Source of the DNA: Pegea sp. RAD2-039
Lineage: Eukaryota; Chordata; Thaliacea; Salpida; Salpidae
Direction: 5' to 3'
Length of the DNA stretch: 64,000 bases
Assembly: GCA_034620365.1 (NCBI GenBank)
Contig: JAQGEQ010000255.1
Location: 620,001 to 684,000 of the forward strand
The notes beneath the pieces are model-generated. The model did not search any database. It was not told the origin of the DNA and was given only the letters and a program-made list of their open reading frames with translations. A program made the translations under genes and the position numbers. This document shows positions 36,963-50,740 of the stretch, in pieces. How positions within the stretch are numbered: the stretch's first letter is position 1; the number at the start of each line of letters is the position of its first letter.

Positions 36963-37198
36963 CATCTTTAAAGACGTGGAAATCGTGTCTGGCAGTCTTC
37001 ATCTTATCTCTTTTTTAACCAGAGGAGTCTTACATCTATTATTCAGTAAGAACTTTTGAAACTGAAAGTAGTTTGCCTAGAAAAAAGACTTATCCAAATT
37101 CTAAACATTCGATTTTAGTGATTTTGGAGGAAGACTTTTGTGATGCTCCTTTACCTGATCTTAGTTCACTAAGAAGGAACGGAAGAAGATTAATATGA
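36963..37198 (+). pseudogene. Plus-strand terminal exon pair, copy 4
   Basis: Exons 36963-37045 and 37119-37198, intron GTAAGA...TTTTAG of 73 bp; the frame ends DLSSLRRNGRRLI-stop. The ending matches copy 1 rather than copy 3. Confidence 0.35.
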
Positions 37199-37960
37199 TG
37201 ATTTGTTGAAAGCTCATTAAAAGTCAGTTGAATTTGTTTTTAACTAAATTGAAATCAATTTTTATTAAGTTTTTGTCACGATATATTTTTATCGGTTGAA
37301 TGTTAACTTCTAAAAATAAACTTCATTATTACTTGATCAAAATAAATAAAATCGTAATAAAGCAAAAGTTAACTAATGGAATAAAATCTGGTTCCTGAAG
37401 ATACAAGTTTTATGTAATAACCAGAATTGATCGAGAACGGTCATGATAAGTTAGATGCAAAAGTGTTTTCAAAAACAGAGAAAAAGACAATTAGAAAATA
37501 ACTGCATGTGAGGAAATATTTGTAGTTTAATCTAATATTTGTTTTGTAAAAGTCTTCGTCATAACCAAGATATTTTTCAAAGTTTTCTCCTTACTAAAGC
37601 TGACATAAGGCTACTTCTAGCCACAAGCAGCTATTTACTTGAAAAAGCTTTATATAAATAGTTATTATCACTTTAATTTATTCAATTTATATAATTTATT
37701 CCATGCACGAGTTGTTTTGTCGCTATTGGAGCTTAATATAGATACTGCCTAGCAACGATTAAGATAATTTCTTTTTGGTGTACCTAGTATAAGGCAACAG
37801 TTATTAGAGAATGAAATATTAAAATTGATAAAAACTCTTAACCATGCAGTGATACTAGAAGGGATGTCTGGTGGAGCATACAATACTTCAGGATTAACAG
37901 AAGTTTGAAGCTGCAGAAGAAGCAGTAAATTCAATGGAACCAAATAGAGAAGACTGAGTA

Positions 37961-38115
37961 GATACGAAGGTAGCTGTTATGAAGGAAGGTTGGAACAAAA
38001 TGTGGAGGTAGTAATCTTTGTGATTGAAAAAATACCGAGATTTATTATTTACGTGTTTCAAATATAAGAGGAAAGACCACAATAGTCGAATGTGTTATCT
38101 TCATAAGAATCAAAT
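37961..38115. other. Unique filler at a 1.1-kb replacement in copy 4
   Basis: Between the shared bases AGACTGAGTA and AAGAAGATCAATTTTTAC, copies 1, 3 and 5 carry about 1.1 kb of L; copy 4 carries about 155 bp seen nowhere else in this window. It is somewhat less AT-rich than its surroundings at its left end. It could be an ancestral sequence lost from the other copies, or filler DNA copied from elsewhere during a repair event. Confidence 0.7.
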
Positions 38116-39136
38116 CAAGAAGATCAATTTTTACAAGATTTGTAAACTGATATCAATTCTAAAAGTCTTAATTAAAACATAAAATTGCTAGTACGTTTTA
38201 CAAGGAGGATCTCCAATCTGTAGATATCAGGCTTCATCTATTTTAAGTTTGAAGATTGATAAGACAAAAAAAAATAGTAAGATTTATGCTATTTAAAAAA
38301 TATATAAATTCTTGCAACTATCTATGATTTAGAAAACTTTTAGGAAAACTCAAAGGTTGAAATTAAATCTCTAAAAGTTGCATTGGTAGCTTCCTGGTAT
38401 TTTTCACTTTTTTATTTTGATAAAAATATGTAAGTTTTTACTGTGATTACTTTAACAGGTAAAGTCGCTCAGCATTTTGAAGATTTAAAGTATGATTAAT
38501 ATCTCGAGTTTTTCGTAAAAAATGATTACTAGTCGATATCACATATAATAAAATTTTTTTATGATTTCATTTCATAATCTTTTTACTTCACTAGAGTATG
38601 GTCGACTTTAGACTTAAGCTTTTTTACCATAAGTTTGCATTTTTTGACTTTGAATTTTTCAGTTTTACTTTTTTATAGTTACTTATTTAAATCAGGGAAT
38701 AGCTTAAAATAGAAGTAGAATCTGTAATTATCTAACCTATAAGATATTTGAAGTAATATTTGACCTTTTTAGATTTTCAGGATTATTTGTAAGACTTTTG
38801 GCAGTTTAATTTCTTACCAGAAGCTTGAAGAAACTTTTGAATCATGGTGAAAACCCGAAGTTCAGCAAAAAAGTAACTAATTTTTAATATTTTATTTTTA
38901 AATATCCGTTTTTTATTTTACTTAACCATTTTATAATTTGTTTTAGTGGTAAATTCAAATTTCACGATAATTTGAGACAAAATTAAGACTTTAGTATCTT
39001 GGACACAATGTTTATTGTATAATTATGAAAATGAGTCCAAATAATTTAAAAAAAAAAGGCAATTGTTTAACTTATAAATTAATTTGTCAAATATATCCTT
39101 TTTGAAAAGAAAAATGTTGCAGAATTTTGCCTGGAT

Positions 39137-39768
39137 TCAGTCCTCATCTAATGAGAACAAACATGGATACAACTTATTCTCATTGTAAGGAAGAACAACT
39201 TTTTGTACTGATCTGAGATCAAGATTTTTGAGTTCGGGGATAGTAGGGACTTGAATATTTGCAATTTGAGGAGCAAGTGATGCTTCAAATTTAATCGGTT
39301 GATCTACATCACTTTCACTGTTACATCCAACTTTAAGATATTCATTTTCCTTTTTTCTTCTCTTCTTTGGATTTGGTTCTTGAGAAATTGTCACTGCTCG
39401 ACTGACGACGGTTGTTAGGTTGATCAGTTTGGTTTTTCTTCATTTGGTGTTGATTGATAAAAAAATAAAAAAAATAAAAATTTGTAATAACGAATGTTGA
39501 AAATCGAATTTTGAATTTGACTTACTTTAGGGGATTTACCCGAATGTGATTCAAATAAAGTCTCATAGCCAGAGTTCTTAGATCGAAGTTTGACCGGCAG
39601 TTGATGTTTTTTAGTGTTTCTAAACTTCATTGTTGATGAAGCAGCAAAAGACATCATTGGGTTAGAGGAGCTCAGAGACAATAAAGCATCGATCGCGTCG
39701 CATTCTTTTTCATTTAGATGAAACAGGTTGCTGCTTCACGTGTTTGTTTTAAAGTATGTAGGTAATGT
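39137..39768 (-). pseudogene. Antisense two-exon coding remnant, copy 4 (most open)
   Basis: The most complete frame of the family. Exon A is open through SHSGKSPK to a good GTAAGT donor. Exon B is open for 85 codons (39394 down to 39137), with GAA replacing the TAA seen in copies 1-3, through KKRRKKENEYLKVG, the acidic SESDVDQP and PTIPELKNLDLRSV to LYPCLFSLDED. The acceptor, however, reads TTTTATC instead of TTTTAGC, so normal splicing is lost. In copy 5 all but the last about ten codons of this gene is replaced by the PCGF-like gene. No domain is recognised. Confidence 0.5.
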
Positions 39769-39785
39769 CTACTAAAAAGAAAATC

Positions 39786-39795
39786 ATGACGTCAT
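39786..39795. promoter_or_regulatory. CRE-like palindrome, L copy 4
   Basis: Same element as 4371-4380, unchanged. Absent from copy 5, where the PCGF-like gene replaces it. Confidence 0.4.
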
Positions 39796-40429
39796 ACATC
39801 GAAAGTAGAAGCGAGAACAAATCCAAATTACAACCAGCCTCATAAACATGAAGCAATCATGCTTCAGTTACGCGCAAAACATTTGTTAAGATCATTTAAG
39901 CACGTTGAAACAATATTTTTATTATGTAAAAAAAATTACTTTTAATCTAAAAATGCATTCTCTTAGATAGATACTCAAAAGCAAACTTAAATTTTCTGTT
40001 GCTTTAAATAGTAAAACAAGAATATTACTTAAAACATAACAAGTAAAAACAGTAGCAGCCAATTTTAGCTAACTTCACTCACTCTTTTTCAACAGCATTA
40101 AATATTCAAAAAGTTATTTAGTCTGTTATAAGCAAAAAGATAACATACACAACCTTACATTCAGAAAACCTAATACTGTGCTATAGCTTAAACTACAGAT
40201 ACTATTTTCTTATAATAAACTTCTAGTTGTTTCAAAAGTTATTTAAAGATAACTGTTTAGATTTAAATTATTTGTGTTCATATAAACAAATAATATTTTA
40301 AATATTGTTTTACAGAATGTCACAAATATTTCTATTATAAATTTTTGGTACTGATTATTTAGTATTATCGTTTTGTATTTGTTACATTTGCTATATATAA
40401 AATGAAGTATTAATAAATGCTATAATTTC

Positions 40430-40986
40430 ATGTCAATGTTGCATTTAATATTTGTTTATTAACTTCTTCAGTATTAAAGTGTACATGATTCTTATACCTT
40501 CTATTCAAATGTTTTAATACATTTTCACTAATGTTTGCCCTTGTGTATGTAAACATTTGTCCACTTATTATCATGAATCTGTAAAAAGATGATTGATACT
40601 TCTGTTTTTGTGTTTTATAATTTTTTGCGTCAAATGGTTTCTATATGTCTATGTCACAAATAAAAACAAAAAAAACATTCTATTTTTTTAAGAACTAGTA
40701 AAAGTTTTTATTATTGAAATTATTGTACTAACAATGCAAAATATTTATTGCAAAGTTTGTAAAAAATATAAGCTTGGAAATTGTATAAACTTAATGCCTA
40801 CAAATTATCGTTTATTAAATAAAGATATAACACGTGCAGAACAACTTTCAGTTTGTTGTGTTTGCTGCTCAGAAATACTACCCAGCAACTTAAAACAGTA
40901 GCATCAAAGATATAATATTCAAGATGAATATATAACTTCTTCCTATTATGAGCCACCTGCTTGAAATTGTACCTATTATACACCAA
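40430..40986 (-). pseudogene. Paired minus-strand ORFs, copy 4 (ORF c frameshifted)
   Basis: ORF b 40986-40798 is open. ORF c is broken by a 1-bp loss (GAATTCTG to GAATCTG near 40576), so the N-terminal and C-terminal halves are in different frames. Confidence 0.33.
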
Positions 40987-41959
40987 AATATCTCTTTTAA
41001 AGTTTCAAGTTTATTTTTTGATTTCCATAAGTTTCAAGGTATAAACAAACAATCGTACATTCGGTCATACTAGTTTAGGTTCTTAAATAAATCGCTGCCT
41101 TGCTCATAATCTTTGTATTTAATCTGTGAGTAGTTTTAAAGTTTCATGATTAAAAACTGACCTCAACCACTTTTAAAATATCTATCGTATCGTGAGATTA
41201 CATTATTGGTGCTACTTTAATTTTCAGAGCTAAGCTATCCAGCGTCAAAACCAAAAGTATCAGAAAGTGCAAGTTTTTTCTATCGATTGAATTTATAAAA
41301 TGAGCTACAACTGTTCACTCAAAACTGTATTTAATGGTGAAATCTCACATGGTTGCAAAAACAAAAATGATCCAAAAATATATAATGATCAAGTAGAATT
41401 GTTGAAAGAGTTAGATATACATATTCTCAATTGTTAAAAATTAACAGCAGATTACGCAGCATAGAGCGTCGTCATCTTTGGTGATTCAATCTGAAATCGG
41501 TACTGTAAGAAAAGAAGAAAGCTCAACAAATATACACAATCATCTAACAATCTTAATCATATCCATTAAAAATGCTGCTGGATGTACTTTTCGCCCAAAG
41601 TCTTGATTAATTACCATAAAACCGTGATTCAGGAATTAAATTTACTTTCGGTCGCTATTTCGTGGTTTTAACTTGCAAATACTTCTTTTACTTTTATGTT
41701 CTTTCTTTTACATTGAACCCTCAAATCACTGCAAATATTTTAACTTAATCTTTGCTTCTGATTTTTCCGATATCGTTTTCTCTAACTGCTTTTATTTACA
41801 AAATTATTTAAAAGTAATTACCTCTGATGCTCTATTGCTTATCAGTTCAGCAACAATATTGAAGCATCAGTAGCTTTTGATATTTGTAATTAAAACATAT
41901 TTATTTATATGTCTCTCTTAAAATGTATGAAATGAGCTTTTGTAATTTGTAAAAATTAT

Positions 41960-42916
41960 TTAAAGACTTTGGCAGCTCAGAATCCGGCCCACAAAGTCTG
42001 AAGTTATAACTTTTTCTCGTAAGCCAGCTGTAAATTCCTTGAATCAATACTCCATCAATAGATTTATTATTCAACGAGTATCTTCGGTCCAAGATGTTGG
42101 CATTATCATCTGACTTTAAATGGCGCAATTATGTTTCCAAAATCTTTGGAAAATCAATCAACATGTTTTCCTTATTATAAAGACCTTTAATTCTAAGAAC
42201 CAATGCTTTTTTATCAACCTTTTTAAATTGTACGTATGTCCAATTCTTGAATACAATGTCAGTGCATGGATTCCATATCAAGTTAATGATATCAAAAAAA
42301 TTCGAATCTGTTCAGGCCACATTTACAAGATTAGTAGGAAACTTAATATTAAATATGATAGTTATAAACATCGTCTCAGTCTCTTCAATTTAGATATTTT
42401 GGAAATTCGACGGATTAAATACGACTTAATTCTTATTTTTAAAATTATCCACAATTTAATTGACCTTCAGTATGATGATTTCTTTTTTATTAGTCCTTCC
42501 TTCAAGTTATATCAGCTCAAACGACACACTTTACATCTTAATAAGCCTATATCACCTAGTACATTGGTCAGAGCAAATTTTTTCTCATACCGTACAATTA
42601 ATACATGGAACCAGCTGCCATCAGATTCTGCGATGTCGAAGTCACTCGCATTGTTCAAGCAGAAGTTGAACCGTTATGATATTGCTAACATTGTCATTTC
42701 TAAACTGTGATTTTTTTCTTTCTTATATTATTAACATTCCATGTAAATGTTCACTGTCATATGCTTTGAGTGATATCGAAATACCATGTGTTACATCTTT
42801 TACTTTCTATATTTCTAACTAAATATATGTTATTTGTGAGAATGTGTGCTAGCGAGAGGTGCTCTCTTCAGGTACCCTCCTGTGCATTTATGGAAATAGA
42901 TAAATAAATAAATGAA
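41960..42916 (+). mobile_element. Old 5'-truncated CR1 fragment, copy 4
   Basis: Best preserved of the three shared fragments. A 196-codon frame (42120-42710) covers the ORF2 C-terminus to its natural stop. It starts within the region homologous to residues after the RT core of the 20222-23269 ORF2. Relative to the full element there is a small loss at the RKLNIKYDSYKHRL junction. The 3' hairpin lies at 42854-42866. Non-functional, as endonuclease and RT core are absent. Confidence 0.85.
42120..42710 (+). pseudogene. CR1 ORF2 C-terminal remnant (196 codons)
   Basis: The open frame corresponds to the ORF2 C-terminus. Shared blocks with the full element include ILEYNVSAW, KLNIKYDSYKHRL, LEIRRIKYDLILIFKIIHNLIDLQ and a closing NIVISKL. 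The Trp codon at the position of the full element's TGA is intact. No catalytic RT or endonuclease residues are included, so it is a relic rather than a gene. Confidence 0.8.
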
Positions 42917-43354
42917 TTTGTATTCAAGCAATGTTTAACAGTTATTTACAAAACCAAATATGAAATGCACTAGTCATAATTTTCAAAAATTAGTTTTATT
43001 TCTATTAATGATGTAATTGTGGAATTTTTACAAGCATTTTAGTACAAAAAGTGAATTCAAATAGTGTTTTTATAATAAAAGAAGTGATGCGAATTATTTT
43101 AGAAATTTTTTACAACAGAATTTAGTGTTTCATGTAAAATATATTTTCATTTTATGTAAAATGGTTGATTAGTATTTTGAAAAATTCATGACAAAGTTCA
43201 ATATTCATTAAAAAATAAAACTTCTAATTCTTGCGGTTTCTTTTATAATTTTTATAATATTTAATTCAATAAGTGATATGCGCGACAAATTACTAACAGT
43301 TTGTTACTTAAAATCCAATCAAAAAAATGAAAAACAGAATGCCGCGTCATCTAG

Positions 43355-43364
43355 GTGACGTCAC
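43355..43364. promoter_or_regulatory. CRE-like palindrome in Y, copy 4
   Basis: Counterpart of 15999-16008; the CCAAT-like motif is kept and the intervening half-site is changed to CGCGTCAT. Confidence 0.4.
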
Positions 43365-46300
43365 TGTCGTTCCGGATCACTAATTTTCAACTTTCGCTCG
43401 TAGTCTTGCTTTGCAGGTTGTATATCGCGATTTCAAACAACTGCAGGACTCAATCATCACGTCATCATCATTTGAAGAACAATAAACAACAAAGTATCTG
43501 AAGATCCAGTTAGATTGTGTGTCATCAGCTCTTTAAATCATCGATCGTCTTTAAGAGAGTCGTAGATAAGATCAAGTTATGATCTTAATAATGTATTCTT
43601 GTGATCTTATCATAAAATGAAGGAACAACAACAAGAATCTCGTTCTTTTCTTCCACTGTCACTAACATCAGATATTTAGATCTTGTATAAGTAGATATTT
43701 TCACTATCCGGCATCCTTCCATATCTAGCTGATTTATTCAAGTGTTCCCTATTTAAAGGAGGCATGAGATCAAGATTAAAGATGAAGACTACAGGATAAA
43801 GTCTTTCAGATAATGTCGTTAAGTTTCTATGGTTACCTACAAAGCTCGGTGAAAAAACTCATCAACCAAAAACTAGTTAAATTAAAAATTAAAAACTTTG
43901 ATTATTGATATTATGAATTATATTAATAAATGATATGATATAAGTAAAGTTAATCAAACGTTTCAATTTAATTTGAAGAAAAATGAAATCAATACAAGAG
44001 ACATAGATAAAATTATTAAAAACTTTTAATATGAAAATGAAAGAAATTATTTTCAAAAAATCATTTGGATTTGTAAACTATTTTTTCATATACAGTTTAA
44101 ATAAATGATAGTATTAGATAGTACTTTTAATGTTGACGATACAATAACTTTCTTTGCTGTTAACGTTGCTTTGGTTAAAGTAAGTGATGACTTGGCAACT
44201 TGAACCATCAAGATCAATGTTTGCTTGAAAAATAATTATTTATTGAATTGAAGATATTATTTGAGAAGTTTTTAAAAGTCAAGCTACAAAAATGGCGTTT
44301 TTGAAATTCACGTGGGTTTTGATGATGTGTTGAAACCATACCGCAGTTCATGATTATATTCTTATCTAACCTTCCTGCAATGTTATAAAAACTTACATTC
44401 TTTTTATGTAGAAAGATAACTAAAATTGGTTTTGTTAATAGCAAAATAGATTCACAAAATTGTTATTTGTTTAGTATATAGATAACTTAGCAAAATTTTA
44501 TAAACTATTTGTTTTTTCGGTTGAAGATGAATTAAAAAGATTCACAATGAAATCTATATTCTATTTAATCTCCTTAATTATCATTTACTGAAAGAATTGC
44601 AAAAATATTTTGGAAAAAGTTAAATGTTTAATACCTTTAATTGAATTGAATTTTAAATGTTAGTTTTAATAAAAAAGATTTTCAAACTGACAATTTTAAG
44701 ATATGTTTCATTACATACAACTTTTTGAAGCTCTCATTATGAGGCATTTTTTATTAATCTTTTTGTAAAAGTTTGATAATAACTTAAATAGAAAGTTTTA
44801 ATGAAAAATAGTTTTCTGAAATCACTGCAATCTTGCAATTTCATAAAAGAGTTTTATTTGCTTACAACCATTTTTGTCGCTGTCTATCTTATGTTTTCAC
44901 GTGACAATTTATTTTTTGATTATTATCTGAAGATAAAACTTTAAATCTCTTCAATTTCAAAGTTAACATTTAGTAAACTTGAAAAAAGATTTTAATAATT
45001 GGAAAAAGTTTTATTAAAACAAATTCAGTGTTAATAAACTAATAAGGAAATTTTCTTTTCGAACTGCAAGTTTTTTATTATGTTGAAATGTTTTTTATTT
45101 TATTTCTTTTATTTTTTGTTGTATTTTTATCCATACTTATGATAACATTAAATTTTCATGAAAACTTATTTATGAATTATTTTGATGTTCAAATTTATAT
45201 AATAAGTTTTATGTACAATTAAATTTATATGTCTTATAGAGAAGTAAAGGTATTTAAGGATTTTTGTAGCTTATAAATAAAAGGTTTTAAAGTATATTTT
45301 AACAAAATTATTTCTTCATCACAACAGAAATTTTGAATTTTATAATTTACTTGATAAGTGGTTCATAAGAGTGGAATTTTTTATATTTTTGTTTATTTTC
45401 TTTATTCACTTAAATAATATTGAAGTACTCTCTTAAAATTTTAAAATAATTAATTAAATAAATATGTTTTATATTATAAAGTTATATAGCATTAGATTAA
45501 AATAATTTTCCTTTACATAACAGTTGACTTATTATACTTAAACTAATTCTTTTTGTCTAAATATTTCATCAATTTATTTATAATTTTTGTATTTGGTAAC
45601 TTCTTTTTCTAGCCCTAAGAAACTGTTGTTTATCTGAATGTAAGAAATACTCTTGTTGACAGCAAATTATAGATTTGGTTTTATGTTTCAGATTGTTGGA
45701 TGTCATTTTAACTAAATTTAAAATAAGGCATTTGATATCAGCAAATAGAATGCCAAGATTTTTTTAAGATTAGTTGGAACTTGATTTGCATTATATGACT
45801 AAAAACTTTTTACTATTAATTAAATTATCAAAGAATATAATCATAATAAAATTATGAAATTTTCTATGTTTAATCTGATTGTTTTTAAACAGCTAAGTTT
45901 AATAAAAAATTTTAATAAAAATGAGATGAAATTCAAACCTTACAAACTTCATCTGATACTGGATCAAAACATTAAAAGGTTTGTGGTTTTTTATTTAATG
46001 TCTAAATATAATTTAGATATTATACTCCAATCTTTTTTTAATTACTTAATTTATCTATAAAATAATTAGTTTTTATTTCATTTGTGTGCAATTATATTGT
46101 TTTCTGTTCTATATAAAGATTGTATATTTTGTTATGTTGCAACCATGCATTAAATAATTAAATAAATTATTAATATGGTGTAAGCACAAATATTAATTAT
46201 AATAATTATGAGACTTCAGAATTACATTTAGAATGATTTGTTATTCTCTAGTATTTTAAACACATATATATCATAAATTTATAATATAATGTTGTTGAAT

Positions 46301-47625
46301 TATATTCTTATCATATTTAATCATTAACTTTCATCTCAACAATTAACTTTAGATTGTTAAGAAATACTTTTATTAAAAAAGCTAATAATAAAATTAGTGT
46401 AAATTTTGGTGAAAAAAATCCAAGAAATTATATTAAGTTTAGAAAATGCGAAAGTTATTTGTGTGAATTATAAAATTATTTGTCTAAAAATAGGAATAGC
46501 TGATATAATCAATCCTTCTATAGGCTTGATATATTAATAAATTATAGAACTTTAAATTGACTTAACGGTTAGTTTATATATTTAATTATTCATCAAATCC
46601 AACTCTTTTAAACTTATACCTTATATCGCTTTTTTAAAAATAATAAAAATAAATTGATTGAAACTTAATTATAATCAATTATCAGATGTGTGGTATTACT
46701 TAAAGAAAACCTTCTCCATTAGAGGAAAGCAACTGCTCAAGCATTTGATAGATTATAGAAAAAAAAGGATTCTAATCATTGATTATATGAAGTCAACCTC
46801 TGTGCATCTTGTAAGAATCAAAACACAATAACTTATAGGAAAATTGTTTTATTTGCACTATGTAACTCCAGTTAAGAGAATCAAATTATACTTCAGGTAA
46901 AGTTGTTGTTACTCATATTTGTGACCTTTATTAAAAGTTATTGGTTGAGTTTTCAATAAGACATTTTGTGCAGGGTGTTCAGAAGTGTTGGAGAGACTCA
47001 TCTTACTAGTACATTGACTTTTACGTTTTTATCGACCAACAAGACATTGTTACAAATAACATTTCTTTAAAACAACCTTGGTGTCCATGGTTAAAGATGC
47101 TGAATATTCTTTTTGTTCTGTCATTTTGATTTGTAAGAACTTTGCGACTATCAAGTTAACAATGATTTATTTTATTAACAAACCTTCTTCACAGTAGTCA
47201 AGACTGTTGAGAATTCTGTTATTTCAAGAACTTTCACTGATAACTAGCTTCGATTATCTAAACCAACTAAAAAGTAACTTTTCTTAATTACACATCTTGT
47301 CCTTGGTGATTAAAAGTACTGACACGTTTCTTAGAATCCTCACAAGTGTTGTGTTTGATGTTTGAAACAGTACTCTTCAGCTTCTAGCATCTTCAAATAC
47401 ATAAACTATACAACAAATAATAGCGCAATAACGATTACTTATACCTAAGCTAAACCTTAGGCTATTGGTGAACGTGTTTCTGACTATAGTAGTTCTAGAA
47501 CTTTGAATTTAACTTGTCCTTGAACGTTGTAATTAAACTTATTTCAATTTTGATGTCACTGAAAGTTTGCTGATTGGTTCAACAACTATTTTAAATTTTG
47601 GCAGGTTGCTATAATTACATAACAG

Positions 47626-47827
47626 CATCTTTAAAGACGTGGAAATCGTGTCTGGCAGTCTTCATTTTATCTCTTTATTAACTAGAGGAATTTTACATCT
47701 ATTATTCAGTAAGAACTTTTGAAACTGAAAGTAGTTTGCCTATAAAAAGAATTATCCAAATTCTAAACATTCGATTTCAGCGATTTTGGAGGAAGACTTT
47801 TGTGATGCTGCTTTACCTGATGCTTAA
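47626..47827 (+). pseudogene. Plus-strand terminal exon pair, copy 5
   Basis: Exons 47626-47708 and 47781-47827; truncated by TAA soon after ALPDA. Splice borders as in copy 3. Confidence 0.33.
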
Positions 47828-49461
47828 ATAACTAGGGAAGGAACAGAAGAAGATTAATATGATGATTTGTTGAAAGCTCATTAAAAGTCAGTTGAATTTG
47901 TTTTTAACTAAATTGAAATCAAATTTTATTAAGTTTTTGCCACGATATATTTTTATTGGTTGAAAATTTAACTTCTAAAAATAAACTTCATTATTACTTG
48001 ATCAAAATAAATAAAATCGTAATAAAGCAAAAGTTAACTAATGGAAGAAAATATGTTTCCTGAAGATACAAGTTTTAAGTAATAACCAGAATTGAACGAG
48101 AACGGTCATGATAAGTTAGATGCAAAAGTGTTTTCAAAAACAGAGAAAAAGACAATTAGAAAATAACTACATGTGAGGAAATATTTGTAGTTTAATCTAA
48201 TATTTGTTTTGTAAAAGTCTTCGTCATAACCAAGACATTTATCAAAGTTTTCTCCTTACTAAAGCTGACATAAGGCTACTTCTAGTCACAAGCAGCTATT
48301 TACTTGAAAAAGCTTTATATAAATAGTTATTATCACTTTAATTTATTCAATTTATATAATTTATTCCATGCACGAATTGTTTTGTCGCTATTGGAGCTTA
48401 ATATAGATACTGCCTAGCAACGATTAAGATAATTTCTTTTTGGTGTACCTAGTATAAGGCAACAGTTATTAGAGAATGAAATATTAAAATTGATAAAAAC
48501 TCTTAACCATGCAGTGATACTAGAAGGGATGTCTGGTGGAGCAACCAATACTTCAGGATTAACAGAAGTTTGAAGCTGCAGAAGAAGCAGTAAATTCAAT
48601 GGAACCAAATAGAGAAGACTGAGTAGTTGTGCGTCCTCAGCTTTTCAAATCATCGATCGTCGTCGTACAAAAACTAAACGATTCCGTTAGGTGAATGAAC
48701 TTTAGTGACCCCACAACACGCCATATCACTGACCACCGTGTGCAGCTAACCGTGAAGAGATGATGAATGATTATTAAACTTTCAATTTATGCGATTTTTT
48801 TTTTGCAAATTTTTAAGATGTTTTATTTAATAAGCGAATAAAGGCTTGAAAATTACTAAAAAAGTATTATGTAAAATCCGCCAGAAATTTATGAAACGCT
48901 ATTTTATAAACTGTTTTTTCCAAAACTTCAAGATATCCACAATTTTTGAAATTGATCTACAAATAAAAGCAGTTAGTTTGAAAATAACCTTAGAGTTGTT
49001 TAAGATCTCCATTATGTAGATCTTTGGTGCTTGATCTCTCAGGCTAATTGTGACAAAGACACTAGATGTAAACCTGAGACAAATATAATTTTAAATAAAA
49101 TTTTTGTGAAAAAAATACTGCACTAGATAAATATCGTCAACCTTGTTTAGTAGCTTAAATAGCAAAATAAAATTTTAAAATTGATGTCTACTCAAATGTT
49201 TACTTTCTAGTACAATGTCAATGAAGTCTATAGTAGTTCATTCTACTTTGTATAATCAACAAATCTGATACTTATGTATGTAGAAAGTATGACAGCAAAC
49301 TAGTACCTCATAACTTCTTAAAAAATTAAATCTAAGTAAAGTTGATCATTGTAAGATGAATCCGAAATCAACTGTATCCTTTTGGAGTAGGTTGGTTGAG
49401 GAACACAAATTTTCTTTACCACTTCCTCATTCTAGATAAATTATTATCTAATCAACAGATT

Positions 49462-49710
49462 TTAATTTGTCATTAGTAACTTTATAACCAGGAAGATAAA
49501 ATTATTTTTCATTTTGGTTTTCTTCATTAGATCTAAGAAAAATTGAAGTGTGACGAATTTACCTTTAGGGTTTTTATGTATAAGTAGATTGAAATTGAAT
49601 TCATCTGTTGTTATTTTCAACAATCACAAAGGAATGAGATTGATCAGTGATCTTATGAACTGACTGCTTTGTCCTCTATGATCTTCATCGTCGGATTCGA
49701 ATCCTTCCAT
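49462..49710 (-). pseudogene. Acidic exon-like ORF, copy 5 (TGA inside)
   Basis: Counterpart of 10479-10727 in the L of copy 5, TGA at the Trp position. A second, displaced counterpart lies at 58909-59157 (acidic motif changed to ESDYEDYRG). Confidence 0.4.
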
Positions 49711-50740
49711 GATATCAGAAGTTTAGAAAACTGCGAAATATAAAAAAATTCATTTTTTACAAGATTTGTAAACTAATATCAATTCTAAAAGTCTTAATTA
49801 AAACATAAAATTGCTAGTACGTTTTACAAGGAGGATCTCCAATCTGTAGATATCAGGCTTTATCTCTTTTAAGTTTGAAGATTGATAAGACAAAAAATAA
49901 TAATAGTAAGATTTATGTTATTTAAAAAATATATAAATTCTTGCGACTATCTATGATTTAGAAAACTTTTAGGAAAACTCAAAGGCTGAAATTAAATCTC
50001 TAAAAGTTGCATTGGTAGCTTCCTGGTATTTTTCACTTTTTTATTTTGATAAAAATATGTAAGTTTTTACTGTGATTACTTTAACAGGTAAAGTCGCTCA
50101 GCATTTTGAAGATTTAAAGTATGATTAATATCTCGAGTTTTTCGTAAAAAATGATTACTAGTCGATATCACATAGACTTAAAATTTTTTCATGATTTCAT
50201 TTCATAATCTTTTGACTTTAATAGGGTATGGTCGACTTTAGACTTAAGCTTTTTTACAATAAGTTTGCATTTTTTGACTTTGAAATTTTCAGTTTTACTT
50301 TTTTATAGTTACTTATTTAAATCATGAAATAGCTTAAAATAGAAGTAGAATCTGTAATTATCTAACCTATAAGATATTTGAAGTAATATTTGAATTTTTT
50401 AGATTTTCAGGATTATTTGTAGGACTTTTGACAGTTTAATTTCTTACCAGAAGCTTGAAGAAACTTTTGAATCATGGTGAAAACCCGAAGTTCAGCTAAA
50501 AAGTAACTAATTTTTAATATTTTATTTTTAAATATCCGTTTTTTATTTTACTAACCGTTTTTTTAATTTGTTTTAGTGGTAAATTTTAATTTCACGATAA
50601 TTTGAGACAAAATTAAGACTTTAGCATCTAGGACACAATGTTTATTGTATAATTATGAAAATGAGTCCAAATAATTAAAAAAAATAAAATTGTTAAACTT
50701 ATAAATTAATTTGTCAAATATATCCTTTTTGATAAGAAAC

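Larger units (their letters stand above)
36962..47626. repeat. Array copy 4: L plus Y with two internal losses
   Basis: L+Y unit of 10.7 kb. Relative to copy 3 it lacks the 600-bp block (junction at about 37502, shared with copy 5). It also lacks about 1.1 kb corresponding to about 26380-27490, which is replaced by roughly 155 bp of sequence not seen elsewhere in the window (37961-38115). The antisense two-exon remnant and the old CR1 reverse-transcriptase fragment keep their longest open frames in this copy. Confidence 0.9.
40964..47626. repeat. Y tail, copy 4
   Basis: Third Y tail, also lacking the CR1 insertion at the equivalent site (about 46275). It holds the best-preserved old CR1 fragment (41960-42916), the palindrome 43355-43364 and the minus exon-like ORF with its ATG complement at 43763-43765. 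The AT-rich stretch 43860-46280 shows nothing recognisable. Confidence 0.88.

Noticed and set aside
37894..38082. Minus ORF spanning the copy-4 filler.
   Set aside because: It crosses a rearrangement junction, so its frame is accidental.
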